A DNA stretch of 5,975 nt, taken from assembly GCA_003454605.1 (NCBI GenBank), contig DMKD01000344.1, forward strand, positions 1-5,975, written 5' to 3'. The translations under genes were made by a program, and so were the position numbers. Below are positions 1-5,963 of the stretch, one piece after another; the first letter of the stretch is position 1, and each line of letters starts with the position of its first letter. Source of the DNA: Spirochaeta sp. (GTDB lineage Bacteria; Spirochaetota; Spirochaetia; UBA9216). Below the pieces are notes generated by a model. That model had not been told where the DNA came from. It saw only the letters and a list, made by a program, of their open reading frames with translations, and made no database searches.

Positions 1-399
1 TCTCGTCTGCAGGCGGCAATCTCTGACGATTTTGCCTATTTTCTTTTTGATAAACTTGGAAAGCCCGACACATGTCCCCATGGAAATCCTTTTCCGGGTT
101 CGGAGCGGGAATCTGAAATTCTCGAAGCACCGAGGCTGTGTACCGCAGCGGCTGATGCTACTCTTTCTGTTGTTCGAATTACAGAAGAAGGGGAGGCCGC
201 CGAAGGTCTGCTTCAGTTCTGTTATGAGAATAACATTCGTCCGGAACGTCGGATAAGGGTTGTAGAGATTTGTAATGAAGAGGGAATCCTCGTCCTGCTT
301 GAGAATGAAAAAGAACTGTTTATACCTCAGGCCTTTGCTGAATACATCTGCTGCTCGAAACCGGCCGCAGCCCTTACTACCAAAGGGTCATCAAAATAG
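1..399 (+). CDS. DtxR/MntR-family metal-dependent transcriptional regulator, C-terminal part (5' end outside window)
   Basis: The open frame enters from the left edge and ends at TAG 397-399, giving 132 residues. Residues 19-33 hold the LGxPxTCPHGNPxPG signature of the dimerisation domain in DtxR/MntR/IdeR regulators. Residues about 46-125 fit the SH3/FeoA-like C-terminal domain, including a 'LLQFCYENNIRPERRIRV' stretch that matches the family pattern. Members are cytoplasmic dimers that bind iron or manganese and repress metal uptake genes. The N-terminal winged helix-turn-helix lies outside the window. Oddity: the segment just before the signature reads SRLQAAIS, where the family usually has C/E-R-x-E-H-x-x-S. 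The main-site ligands (DtxR C102, E105, H106) therefore appear replaced by S, Q and A; this alignment is from memory. The target could be a metal other than iron or manganese, or the protein may not sense metal. Family assignment is secure; the ligand is unknown. No clear terminator follows it. Confidence 0.88.
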   Translation, partial: SRLQAAISDDFAYFLFDKLGKPDTCPHGNPFPGSERESEILEAPRLCTAAADATLSVVRITEEGEAAEGLLQFCYENNIRPERRIRVVEICNEEGILVLLENEKELFIPQAFAEYICCSKPAAALTTKGSSK

Positions 400-518
400 C
401 AATTATATTAAATGAGACAAAGGCATAACCCGAATTCAGAACCACAAGTCCGAATTTACGATCTTCAAAGAATACAAGATTTAAAATACTAGAATAATTC
501 GTATATGCAAAATTAAAT

Positions 519-547
519 TTGATATCGGCTATAAGATTGTTTATCAT
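519..547 (+). promoter_or_regulatory. Putative sigma70-type promoter for the kinase-GNAT unit
   Basis: TTGATA (519-524) and TATCAT (542-547) are separated by exactly 17 bases. Each hexamer matches the sigma70 consensus at five of six positions. This is the best promoter-like pair in the 170-base gap between the regulator gene and the kinase gene. Transcription would start near 554, leaving only about 16 bases of leader before the ATG at 570 and placing the purine-rich AAGGAG (549-554) at or before the start point. Either the leader is very short or a more distal promoter is used. It was identified by eye only. Confidence 0.4.
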
Positions 548-548
548 T

Positions 549-554
549 AAGGAG
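549..554 (+). promoter_or_regulatory. Likely ribosome binding site of the kinase gene
   Basis: AAGGAG is a strong Shine-Dalgarno match, but it lies 15 bases from the ATG at 570, longer than the usual 5-10. No ATG, GTG or TTG in the kinase frame lies closer to it, since the intervening codons are CAG, GTC, ATA, CGA and GCG. The ATG at 570 therefore remains the best start, with possibly weak initiation. Confidence 0.45.
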
Positions 555-569
555 CAGGTCATACGAGCG

Positions 570-2603
570 ATGGAATCAGAAGTAGATAAATCCACAAAGC
601 AAATACTCAAGCTTAAAAGCGAAAACAAAGAGCTGCGCAGAAATCTGAAAAAATATAAGCATTTGATGAAGCTGGACAGATGTCTCAGGTTTATCAATGA
701 TCTTGCGGTTCATGAGAAAGATCGCGATACGCTCATTCGGAAGTTTTGTGAATACCTGATCGATGAACAGGGATATTTAAATGCCTGGGTCGTGCTATTT
801 GATAAGTATTGTAATATTATGACGGCTGTTGGGGCCGGGCTCGGAGACGGATTCAAGGTTGTTCGCGAAGCGCTGCAGGCCGGACAACCTATCGACTGCT
901 GCGTATTGAATGCAGAGAAGTCGGAGGATCTGATCATAAAAAATCCGGGTAACCGCTGTTCAAACTGTCCCTTGAGAGATGATCATTATCTCGGCAAAGT
1001 AATGTCGGTCCATCTAATTAATGATGGGATTGATTATGGTATATTAACTGTTACCCTTTCTGAGGAATTAGAAAATAATGAAGAGATTGAGCTGTTTACT
1101 GATGTCGCCGCAGACCTGGGTTTCATTCTGCATCACATGGCTGTTGCTGAAAAGGCCCGAAGATATAATTTTATCGTTCAGACCCTGCCCCAGACCTTCT
1201 CTTTTCTTTCTACTGACTTTGTTTATCTTTCGGTTAATGAAGTCTACACGAAACTCTTTGATATTCCGCTGGATCAGATAGTAGGCAGGAATGTTGCAGA
1301 TTTTTTCAGCAGGGAAGAATTTGAGAATCATATCAGGCCGAAGCTAAATGATTGTCTGTCCGGTAAAACAGTTGATTATGAAATTCAGCTGGAATTCAAA
1401 ACACTGGGCTGCAGGTGGATGCACATGTTCTATTCCCCCTACCTGGATGATAATGGAAAGATTTCAGGAATCATTTCAAATGGGACTGATATAACTGAGC
1501 AAAAGGCAGCTGAAAACAAATACAGATATCTTGTAGACACGGCGGTTGATTCCATCATGCAGATCTCTGAAGACGGGATAATTGCTGAAGTTAATGCGTC
1601 GTCACTTAAAAATCTGGGCAGAAGCAGGGATGAACTAAGCGGGAAACCTATTACGGTTGCTGATCCCGGATACAGCCAGGATGCCTTCAAGGTTTTCTGG
1701 GGCAGAATTGCTCTTGGTGTTCAGCATACCTTTAAATCAGTTCATCAGAAAAAGGACGGTAGCCTGTTTCCGGTTGAGATAAGCGGAAAAAAAGTCATGA
1801 TTAACAACAGGATATTTATTATCAGTATTGCGCGGGATATAACTGAGCGTGAGCGAGACAGACAGAAGCTGATAAAAGCCGCGAGGAAAGCGGAGGAATC
1901 GGATCATCTTAAATCAGCGTTTCTGGCGAATATGAGTCATGAGATCAGGACACCGCTGAATGGAATTCTGGGTTTCGCATCATTGATGAACGATCCCGAT
2001 ATTACAGCCTCAAAGCAGAGCGAATATTATTCGATAATTAATCAGAGCGGTCAGCGGCTTCTCACAACGATTAATGATCTGATCGATATCTCCAGAATTG
2101 AAACCGGAGTTATTGAAACGGAAATCTCCAATATTAAACTCAATGAACTGATGGGCGAACTCTATAGGTTTTTTAAGCCTGAGCTGAAGAAGGAAAAGAT
2201 CGCTTTGGAATTAAATATGGAAGCCTCAGAATCAACAGCTGTGCTCTATTCAGACAGGGACAAGATCTATGCGGTGATGGTTAATCTCATAAAGAACGCA
2301 ATAAAATTTACGGATAAAGGACGCATCGAATTCGGCTGCAGTAAAGTCACCGATGGATATGAGTTTTTTGTTTCGGACACCGGGATAGGCATAGCCGAGG
2401 ATAAGATTAAGACAATATTTAATAGATTTATTCAGGCCGATCAAAGCCTCACAAAACCCTATGAGGGTTCCGGTCTCGGGTTGGCAATCAGCAGTGAATA
2501 TATTGAGATTCTGGGTGGAAACATAAGCGTGGAATCTTCGCCGGGCGCCGGTTCAGTTTTCAGAGTAAGTATTCCTGACTACAAAGTTCAGGGTCAGACG
2601 TGA
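570..2603 (+). CDS. Soluble GAF-PAS-PAS sensor histidine kinase
   Basis: The product is 677 residues and autophosphorylates on histidine as the sensor of a two-component pathway. Order: charged N-terminal coiled coil (about 5-35), GAF (about 36-195), PAS (about 197-315), PAS (about 317-428), short coiled linker, HisKA (about 445-510) and HATPase (about 550-668). Phospho-acceptor His457 lies in FLANMSHEIRTPLNG. The N box has Asn576 (NLIKNAIKF), G1 is DTGIGI from Asp603, the F box is FNRFIQAD, and G2 is GSGLGL from Gly633, so the catalytic set is complete. No transmembrane segment is visible, so it is probably cytoplasmic and senses an internal signal. The GAF domain carries Cys110-Cys111 and C130-x2-C133-P-L, which could bind metal or respond to redox. 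The frame stays open back to a TTG at 519, but that codon lies in the promoter-like sequence, so ATG 570 is preferred. There is no receiver domain and no adjacent response regulator. The stop codon overlaps the next gene by four bases. Confidence 0.95.
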   Translation: MESEVDKSTKQILKLKSENKELRRNLKKYKHLMKLDRCLRFINDLAVHEKDRDTLIRKFCEYLIDEQGYLNAWVVLFDKYCNIMTAVGAGLGDGFKVVREALQAGQPIDCCVLNAEKSEDLIIKNPGNRCSNCPLRDDHYLGKVMSVHLINDGIDYGILTVTLSEELENNEEIELFTDVAADLGFILHHMAVAEKARRYNFIVQTLPQTFSFLSTDFVYLSVNEVYTKLFDIPLDQIVGRNVADFFSREEFENHIRPKLNDCLSGKTVDYEIQLEFKTLGCRWMHMFYSPYLDDNGKISGIISNGTDITEQKAAENKYRYLVDTAVDSIMQISEDGIIAEVNASSLKNLGRSRDELSGKPITVADPGYSQDAFKVFWGRIALGVQHTFKSVHQKKDGSLFPVEISGKKVMINNRIFIISIARDITERERDRQKLIKAARKAEESDHLKSAFLANMSHEIRTPLNGILGFASLMNDPDITASKQSEYYSIINQSGQRLLTTINDLIDISRIETGVIETEISNIKLNELMGELYRFFKPELKKEKIALELNMEASESTAVLYSDRDKIYAVMVNLIKNAIKFTDKGRIEFGCSKVTDGYEFFVSDTGIGIAEDKIKTIFNRFIQADQSLTKPYEGSGLGLAISSEYIEILGGNISVESSPGAGSVFRVSIPDYKVQGQT

Positions 2604-3061
2604 TTTTTAAGATCATTGAAGGAATACCAGACTATGCTGAAATTATTGATCTTATAAACGCAGAATGGCCGGTCCAATTCGGGGAAAAAAGTGATTCCGA
2701 AAAGATTGCTGATATGAGAGAGAGTCATGATGTGGAAAGAGACAGAACCGTCTATATCTATGATGATAGTAAAATAATTGGATTTTATCGGTATACAGCA
2801 TGGCCTCGGGCTGCAAGGATTACCGAAACCGCACACATCTATGATATTGCAGTTCTGCCCTCTATGCAGAAACAGGGGATTGGTATGCTGCTGATGGATA
2901 ATTTGGTTGATGATTGCCGAAAACAGGGCTTTAAAAAGCTTCTCAGTCGTAGTTTTCGCACGAATGAAGGGTCAATCAGGCTGCACAAAGCGGCAGGATT
3001 CGGAATCAGTCTTGAAACCGATGATTCAATTGTGTGGGAAATCCCCATCTCATCAAAATAG
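2600..3061 (+). CDS. GNAT-family N-acetyltransferase
   Basis: The product is 153 residues, a normal length for a single-domain GNAT enzyme, which transfers an acetyl group from acetyl-CoA to an amine. The acetyl-CoA pyrophosphate-binding motif is visible at residues 83-99, with the Q-x2-G-x-G core as QKQGIG at 90-95. It follows the typical strand IYDIAVLPSM. A second family hallmark, NEGSIRLHKAAGF (123-135), fits the C-terminal helix and strand. The substrate cannot be read from the sequence. The GTG start at 2600 shares bases with the kinase TGA stop (GTGA), which implies translational coupling and stable co-expression with the kinase. No strong ribosome binding site precedes the GTG, in keeping with reinitiation. 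It may modify a small molecule or a protein in the kinase's pathway, but that link is inference from position alone. Confidence 0.88.
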   Translation: MIFKIIEGIPDYAEIIDLINAEWPVQFGEKSDSEKIADMRESHDVERDRTVYIYDDSKIIGFYRYTAWPRAARITETAHIYDIAVLPSMQKQGIGMLLMDNLVDDCRKQGFKKLLSRSFRTNEGSIRLHKAAGFGISLETDDSIVWEIPISSK

Positions 3062-3064
3062 ATC

Positions 3065-3094
3065 GTTGATTGCGGCCGATAAAGGTGCTATCTT
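3065..3094 (+). promoter_or_regulatory. Weak candidate promoter for the redox cluster
   Basis: TTGATT (3065-3070) and TATCTT (3089-3094) lie 18 bases apart in the 64-base gap after the GNAT gene. Each hexamer matches the consensus at four of six positions. Transcription would start near 3101, about 25 bases before the proposed GTG start. No convincing terminator precedes it, so the redox genes may also be read through from the kinase unit. Confidence 0.22.
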
Positions 3095-3113
3095 TATATT
3101 AATCAGAATAAAC

Positions 3114-3120
3114 AGGATGG
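3114..3120 (+). promoter_or_regulatory. Ribosome binding site that favours the GTG start of the TlpA-like gene
   Basis: AGGATGG resembles a Shine-Dalgarno sequence and lies 5 bases from the GTG at 3126. The in-frame ATG at 3117 sits inside this motif and has no ribosome binding site of its own at a normal distance. That argues for GTG 3126 as the true start. Confidence 0.4.
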
Positions 3121-3125
3121 TAGCC

Positions 3126-3635
3126 GTGAACAATAAACTTACTGTAATTGCATTGATAATCCTTATACTCACTACAATAGCGGTATTTCCGCTCATTGCT
3201 TTGGATGAGGGAGATGATGCTCCTGCATTTGTGTTAACAGATATTGAGCGAAACTACACCTTTTCGAAGAAGCTGTACGGAACGCAATGGCTATTAATTG
3301 ATTTCTACGCAACCTGGTGTGAAAACTGTAATGCGGAACTGCCGCATGTTGAAGAGCTTAATATGGAATTCGGCGACAAGGGCTTTAGTGTTCTCCTCAT
3401 GGCAACCGACAACGAAGGTCTGGATGTTGTAAGTCCGTTTTTCAAGCAGAATCCAACTACTGTTAAGATTCTGATCGATAAATATCAAAAAGCATCCGGA
3501 GTGTTTGAAGTTGAAGCCCTTCCGACCATGTTTCTGATTGATTTGAATGGCAAGGTCGCCTATAAGACAGTCGGTTTCCATGAAGAGGATATCGAGGAGT
3601 TGCGGCAGATTCTGTCGGACAACCTCAATGGATAA
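3126..3635 (+). CDS. TlpA-like exported thioredoxin-fold protein (thiol-disulfide oxidoreductase)
   Basis: The product is 169 residues. Residues 1-25 form a Lys-containing N-region and a long hydrophobic stretch, so it is either a signal peptide or an uncleaved membrane anchor; the thioredoxin domain should face the periplasm. The active site is WCENC, with Cys65 and Cys68, preceded by LLIDFYAT, a typical TlpA/ResA strand. The cis-proline is Pro133 in VEALPTMFLID. The length and the segment between active site and cis-proline fit the AhpC/TSA-TlpA group. Such proteins reduce or exchange disulfides in exported substrates, for example in cytochrome c maturation. The N-terminus is uncertain: ATG 3117 would add three residues. 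The long upstream open frame overlaps the GNAT gene in another frame and is not counted. The gene overlaps the next by 8 bases, and the CcdA-type protein encoded two genes downstream is a plausible electron donor. Confidence 0.9.
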   Translation: MNNKLTVIALIILILTTIAVFPLIALDEGDDAPAFVLTDIERNYTFSKKLYGTQWLLIDFYATWCENCNAELPHVEELNMEFGDKGFSVLLMATDNEGLDVVSPFFKQNPTTVKILIDKYQKASGVFEVEALPTMFLIDLNGKVAYKTVGFHEEDIEELRQILSDNLNG

Positions 3636-4536
3636 ACGGATTGTTTTAAGATTATTAATAACAATTCTGTTGCTGGCGTCTCTACCGGCGATGATATCAG
3701 CTGATACCGAAATTTCAATCTATTATTCTGCCTCTCTGAACGGGAATCTGATAGGATGTGAGTGTAAGGGGGTTCCCAAGGCTGGTCTTTCTACTACTGC
3801 AGCCTATTTGCGTAAGCTCGATCCCGATAAATCGATAATTATCGATCTGGGAGATTTTAACGACGCTAGAAACGATGAGCTGCTGTCGAATACTTTGATG
3901 GATCTCTATTCTGAACTCGGCTACGATGTTCTGTCTCTTGGAGATCAGGAGCTTGCTTCCGGAATCGATTTTTTTAAGTCATCAGCCGATAAACTGAATT
4001 TTATCTGCAGCAATATTGAGATTGACGGCCGCGCACTTACTCCTGAGCCGGTGATCCTCAAACGCGAGGGTATTAAAATCGGAATTGCTGCGGTAATTAA
4101 TCCAGATGTATTTTTCTTCTATCCGGATGATGTAAAAGACCGGATTGAAGTCAGTGATCCTGAGAAGGCCGCAGAAGCCGCTCTGAAGGCTTTACACGAT
4201 GCAGGAAGTAACTACAACCTGCTGCTTTATCATGGTAATACCGACGGCGCAAAACAGCTTTATGCTTCGCAGACCGGCTGGGATGCGGTACTTACAGCCC
4301 ATGATCAGGTGCTGTTCGAGCAGCAGGACGGAAAGAGGATAACAGTCTCTCCCGGAGAAGAGGGAAACAGAGTGGGGCAGCTGAAACTTTCATTCAGGTT
4401 TAAGAAACTGAACTCTATCTCAAACAGCCTCAGATATTTTAAATATGAAGTTGACCCCGAAGACGAAGGTGTTCTTCAGGCCTTTGAAGATTATAAAAAG
4501 GAACTTATCAATAATTTAAAGAATGGTAAGAATTAA
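3628..4536 (+). CDS. Exported UshA/5'-nucleotidase-like protein with altered metal site and Cys-Glu-Cys motif
   Basis: The product is 302 residues with a signal peptide (1-25, basic start then a leucine-rich core, cut predicted after Ala25). The fold resembles the metallophosphatase domain of UshA/CpdB 5'-nucleotidases, but the C-terminal substrate domain of full-length UshA (about 550 residues) is absent. By hand alignment, the usual D-x-H is S36-x-N38 and GNHE is G105-D-Q-E108. GD is kept (Asp76), as are His202 in YHG and His225/Gln227 in AHDQ, equivalent to UshA GHSQ. One metal site is therefore broken, and the His next to the Asn ligand (UshA H117) is Gln107. A second site could survive with Asp106 replacing Asn. 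Residues 44-46 are Cys-Glu-Cys right after the GNL loop, where related proteins often read CGC; Cys127 is a third cysteine. It lies between two thiol-redox genes, overlapping both, so it is probably a redox client or partner. Hydrolase activity is doubtful. Confidence 0.78.
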   Translation: MDKRIVLRLLITILLLASLPAMISADTEISIYYSASLNGNLIGCECKGVPKAGLSTTAAYLRKLDPDKSIIIDLGDFNDARNDELLSNTLMDLYSELGYDVLSLGDQELASGIDFFKSSADKLNFICSNIEIDGRALTPEPVILKREGIKIGIAAVINPDVFFFYPDDVKDRIEVSDPEKAAEAALKALHDAGSNYNLLLYHGNTDGAKQLYASQTGWDAVLTAHDQVLFEQQDGKRITVSPGEEGNRVGQLKLSFRFKKLNSISNSLRYFKYEVDPEDEGVLQAFEDYKKELINNLKNGKN

Positions 4537-5959
4537 ACGATTAAGAAAATTAATTTATATACTTCTTTTTGCTGCGGCTGCTCTTCCTGTAGGGGCACAG
4601 GATGGAGAGCTGAACTTCAGCATCATCGAATGGGACACCGGCAGGCTTGAGTACGGTGCAATTGTCGAACAGCTCGTTGAGGTTGATAATCAAACAGTCG
4701 ACGCAGTGATTATAGATCTGGTAAGTACATGCAGCTGCATGACGGTAGAGCCGGAAAGTCTCGAAGTGGCAGCAGGCGGGGTCTCATCATTTATCATTTT
4801 CTTCGACAGCCATGATGATCAGGGCGAATTTGAAAAGCTGCTCATAATTCAGACCGACTCTCCCGCGATGCCGAAGGGTTTTTTTGTTGTAACCGGATCC
4901 GTTGCCGTTGCTGATGCTGCGTCGGATAATGGAGCTGAAAACAGCTCAGCTGAAACCCCTGATCCCGTAAACGGTGCCGTTCTACGGTATTACTATACCC
5001 CGGGCTGTAAAAGCTGCAACAGGTTTCTTCGAGATGCAGAGATCCCGATCGATAAACGCGATATAACTGAAGCTCAGTATTTTGAAGAGCTGCAGCGCGA
5101 GCTGACCGAACGCGGGGAAGTCATGCGTGAGGTGCCTGTTTTTATCACCGGAGAGAGTGTCTTTCAGGGGGAGGAAGAAGTTATAACAGGATATACAGCC
5201 CTGCTTGAGGGCCGCACAGCCGAACTATCTGAAGATGGGAACAGCGGCGGGATAAGTATCGCCATACTGCCGGTGATAGCTGCAGGACTGCTGGACGGGG
5301 TTAACCCCTGCGCATTCACAACGTTAATATTTTTACTCAGTGCCCTGTCGGTGGCCGGCCGCAGCAGGCGTGAAACCCTGATAATCGGACTTTTCTTTAC
5401 TGTCACAGTTTTTGTCACCTATTATCTGATAGGCCTCGGATTTTTCAAGATTATCCGGATAGCCGATTCGTTTGAAATGGTGAGCAGGATAATAAGATGG
5501 GTTCTCTTCGGAGCCTTGATTCTTTTTGCCGGATTAAGTTTTTACGATTACACAAAGATCCGAGCCGGGAAGGCCGGCGATATCATCCTGCAGCTGCCCG
5601 ATGGGGTGAAGCGCAGGATGCATTCATCCATCCGGACCCATTCGAAATCGGCGGCTCTTGCCGGAAGCACAATTGTGATGGGGTTTTTAATATCAATATT
5701 TGAGCTGGGATGCACCGGGCAGATCTACTTCCCGACAATCACCTACATCATTCAGACCGACAAGGCTGCTTCCGGATTTCTGTACCTGGCTCTTTACAAT
5801 ATCGCATTCATTCTTCCGCTTGCTGCAGTGTTTATTGTAGTATTCCTCGGTATCACCTCCAAGAGGATTACAAAAAAGTTTCAGACCAACCTCGGAATTA
5901 TAAAGATTCTTACCGGCTTCCTGTTTATTGCATTTGCAGTCCTGATGGTGCTATTGTAG
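4523..5959 (+). CDS. DUF1573-glutaredoxin-CcdA fusion: DsbD-like transmembrane thiol electron transporter
   Basis: The product is 478 residues in four parts. Residues 1-26 are a signal peptide (basic start, hydrophobic core, VGAQ). Residues about 30-130 are a DUF1573 Ig-like domain with VSTCSCMTVEP (Cys70, Cys72) and a GEFEKLLIIQTDSP strand. An acidic, Ser/Ala-rich linker (131-150) leads to a glutaredoxin-like domain (about 152-232) with YTPGCKSC (Cys162, Cys165) and a likely cis-proline at Pro205 (EVPVFITG). Residues about 245-478 form about six membrane helices of CcdA/DsbD type, with NPCAF (Cys263) in helix 1 and LGCTGQ (Cys397) in helix 4. There are six cysteines in all, in three pairs. 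Known CcdA/DsbD proteins pass reducing equivalents from cytoplasmic thioredoxin to periplasmic thiols; the relay to the fused domains is inferred. The ATG at 4523 overlaps the preceding gene by 14 bases, and starting there yields a full signal peptide. Partners are probably the TlpA-like and UshA-like proteins. Confidence 0.9.
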   Translation: MVRIKRLRKLIYILLFAAAALPVGAQDGELNFSIIEWDTGRLEYGAIVEQLVEVDNQTVDAVIIDLVSTCSCMTVEPESLEVAAGGVSSFIIFFDSHDDQGEFEKLLIIQTDSPAMPKGFFVVTGSVAVADAASDNGAENSSAETPDPVNGAVLRYYYTPGCKSCNRFLRDAEIPIDKRDITEAQYFEELQRELTERGEVMREVPVFITGESVFQGEEEVITGYTALLEGRTAELSEDGNSGGISIAILPVIAAGLLDGVNPCAFTTLIFLLSALSVAGRSRRETLIIGLFFTVTVFVTYYLIGLGFFKIIRIADSFEMVSRIIRWVLFGALILFAGLSFYDYTKIRAGKAGDIILQLPDGVKRRMHSSIRTHSKSAALAGSTIVMGFLISIFELGCTGQIYFPTITYIIQTDKAASGFLYLALYNIAFILPLAAVFIVVFLGITSKRITKKFQTNLGIIKILTGFLFIAFAVLMVLL

Positions 5960-5963
5960 AAGA

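Noticed and set aside
32..256. Plus-strand 74-codon open frame near the left edge
   Set aside because: It is out of frame with the DtxR-family reading frame (1-399), which has clear family motifs and covers the whole stretch.
519..569. Upstream TTG start adding 17 residues to the kinase
   Set aside because: The TTG forms part of a promoter-like hexamer, has no ribosome binding site, and the extra residues are not part of any domain.
377..697. Minus-strand 106-codon open frame spanning the gap and the start of the kinase
   Set aside because: It overlaps the kinase coding region, has no recognisable domain, and no promoter or ribosome binding site was seen for it.
2594..2603. A hybrid kinase with a receiver domain
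   Set aside because: The kinase frame stops about ten residues after the HATPase domain, and the following frame is a GNAT enzyme.
3079..3097. ATAAAG/CTTTAT inverted repeat after the GNAT gene as a terminator
   Set aside because: The stem is only six mostly A-T pairs with a seven-base loop and no following T run, so it is too weak to call.
2907..3125. Long upstream extension of the TlpA-like frame into the GNAT gene
   Set aside because: The extension lies in another frame of the GNAT gene and would bury the hydrophobic export signal in the middle of the protein.
3831..3846. Perfect 16-base palindrome ATCGATAATTATCGAT
   Set aside because: It lies inside the UshA-like coding region and is explained by the Ser-Ile-Ile-Ile-Asp codons; no second copy was noticed.
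3628..5959. Selenoprotein reading of the C-x-C containing genes
   Set aside because: All redox positions are ordinary cysteine codons and there is no in-frame TGA before the natural stops.
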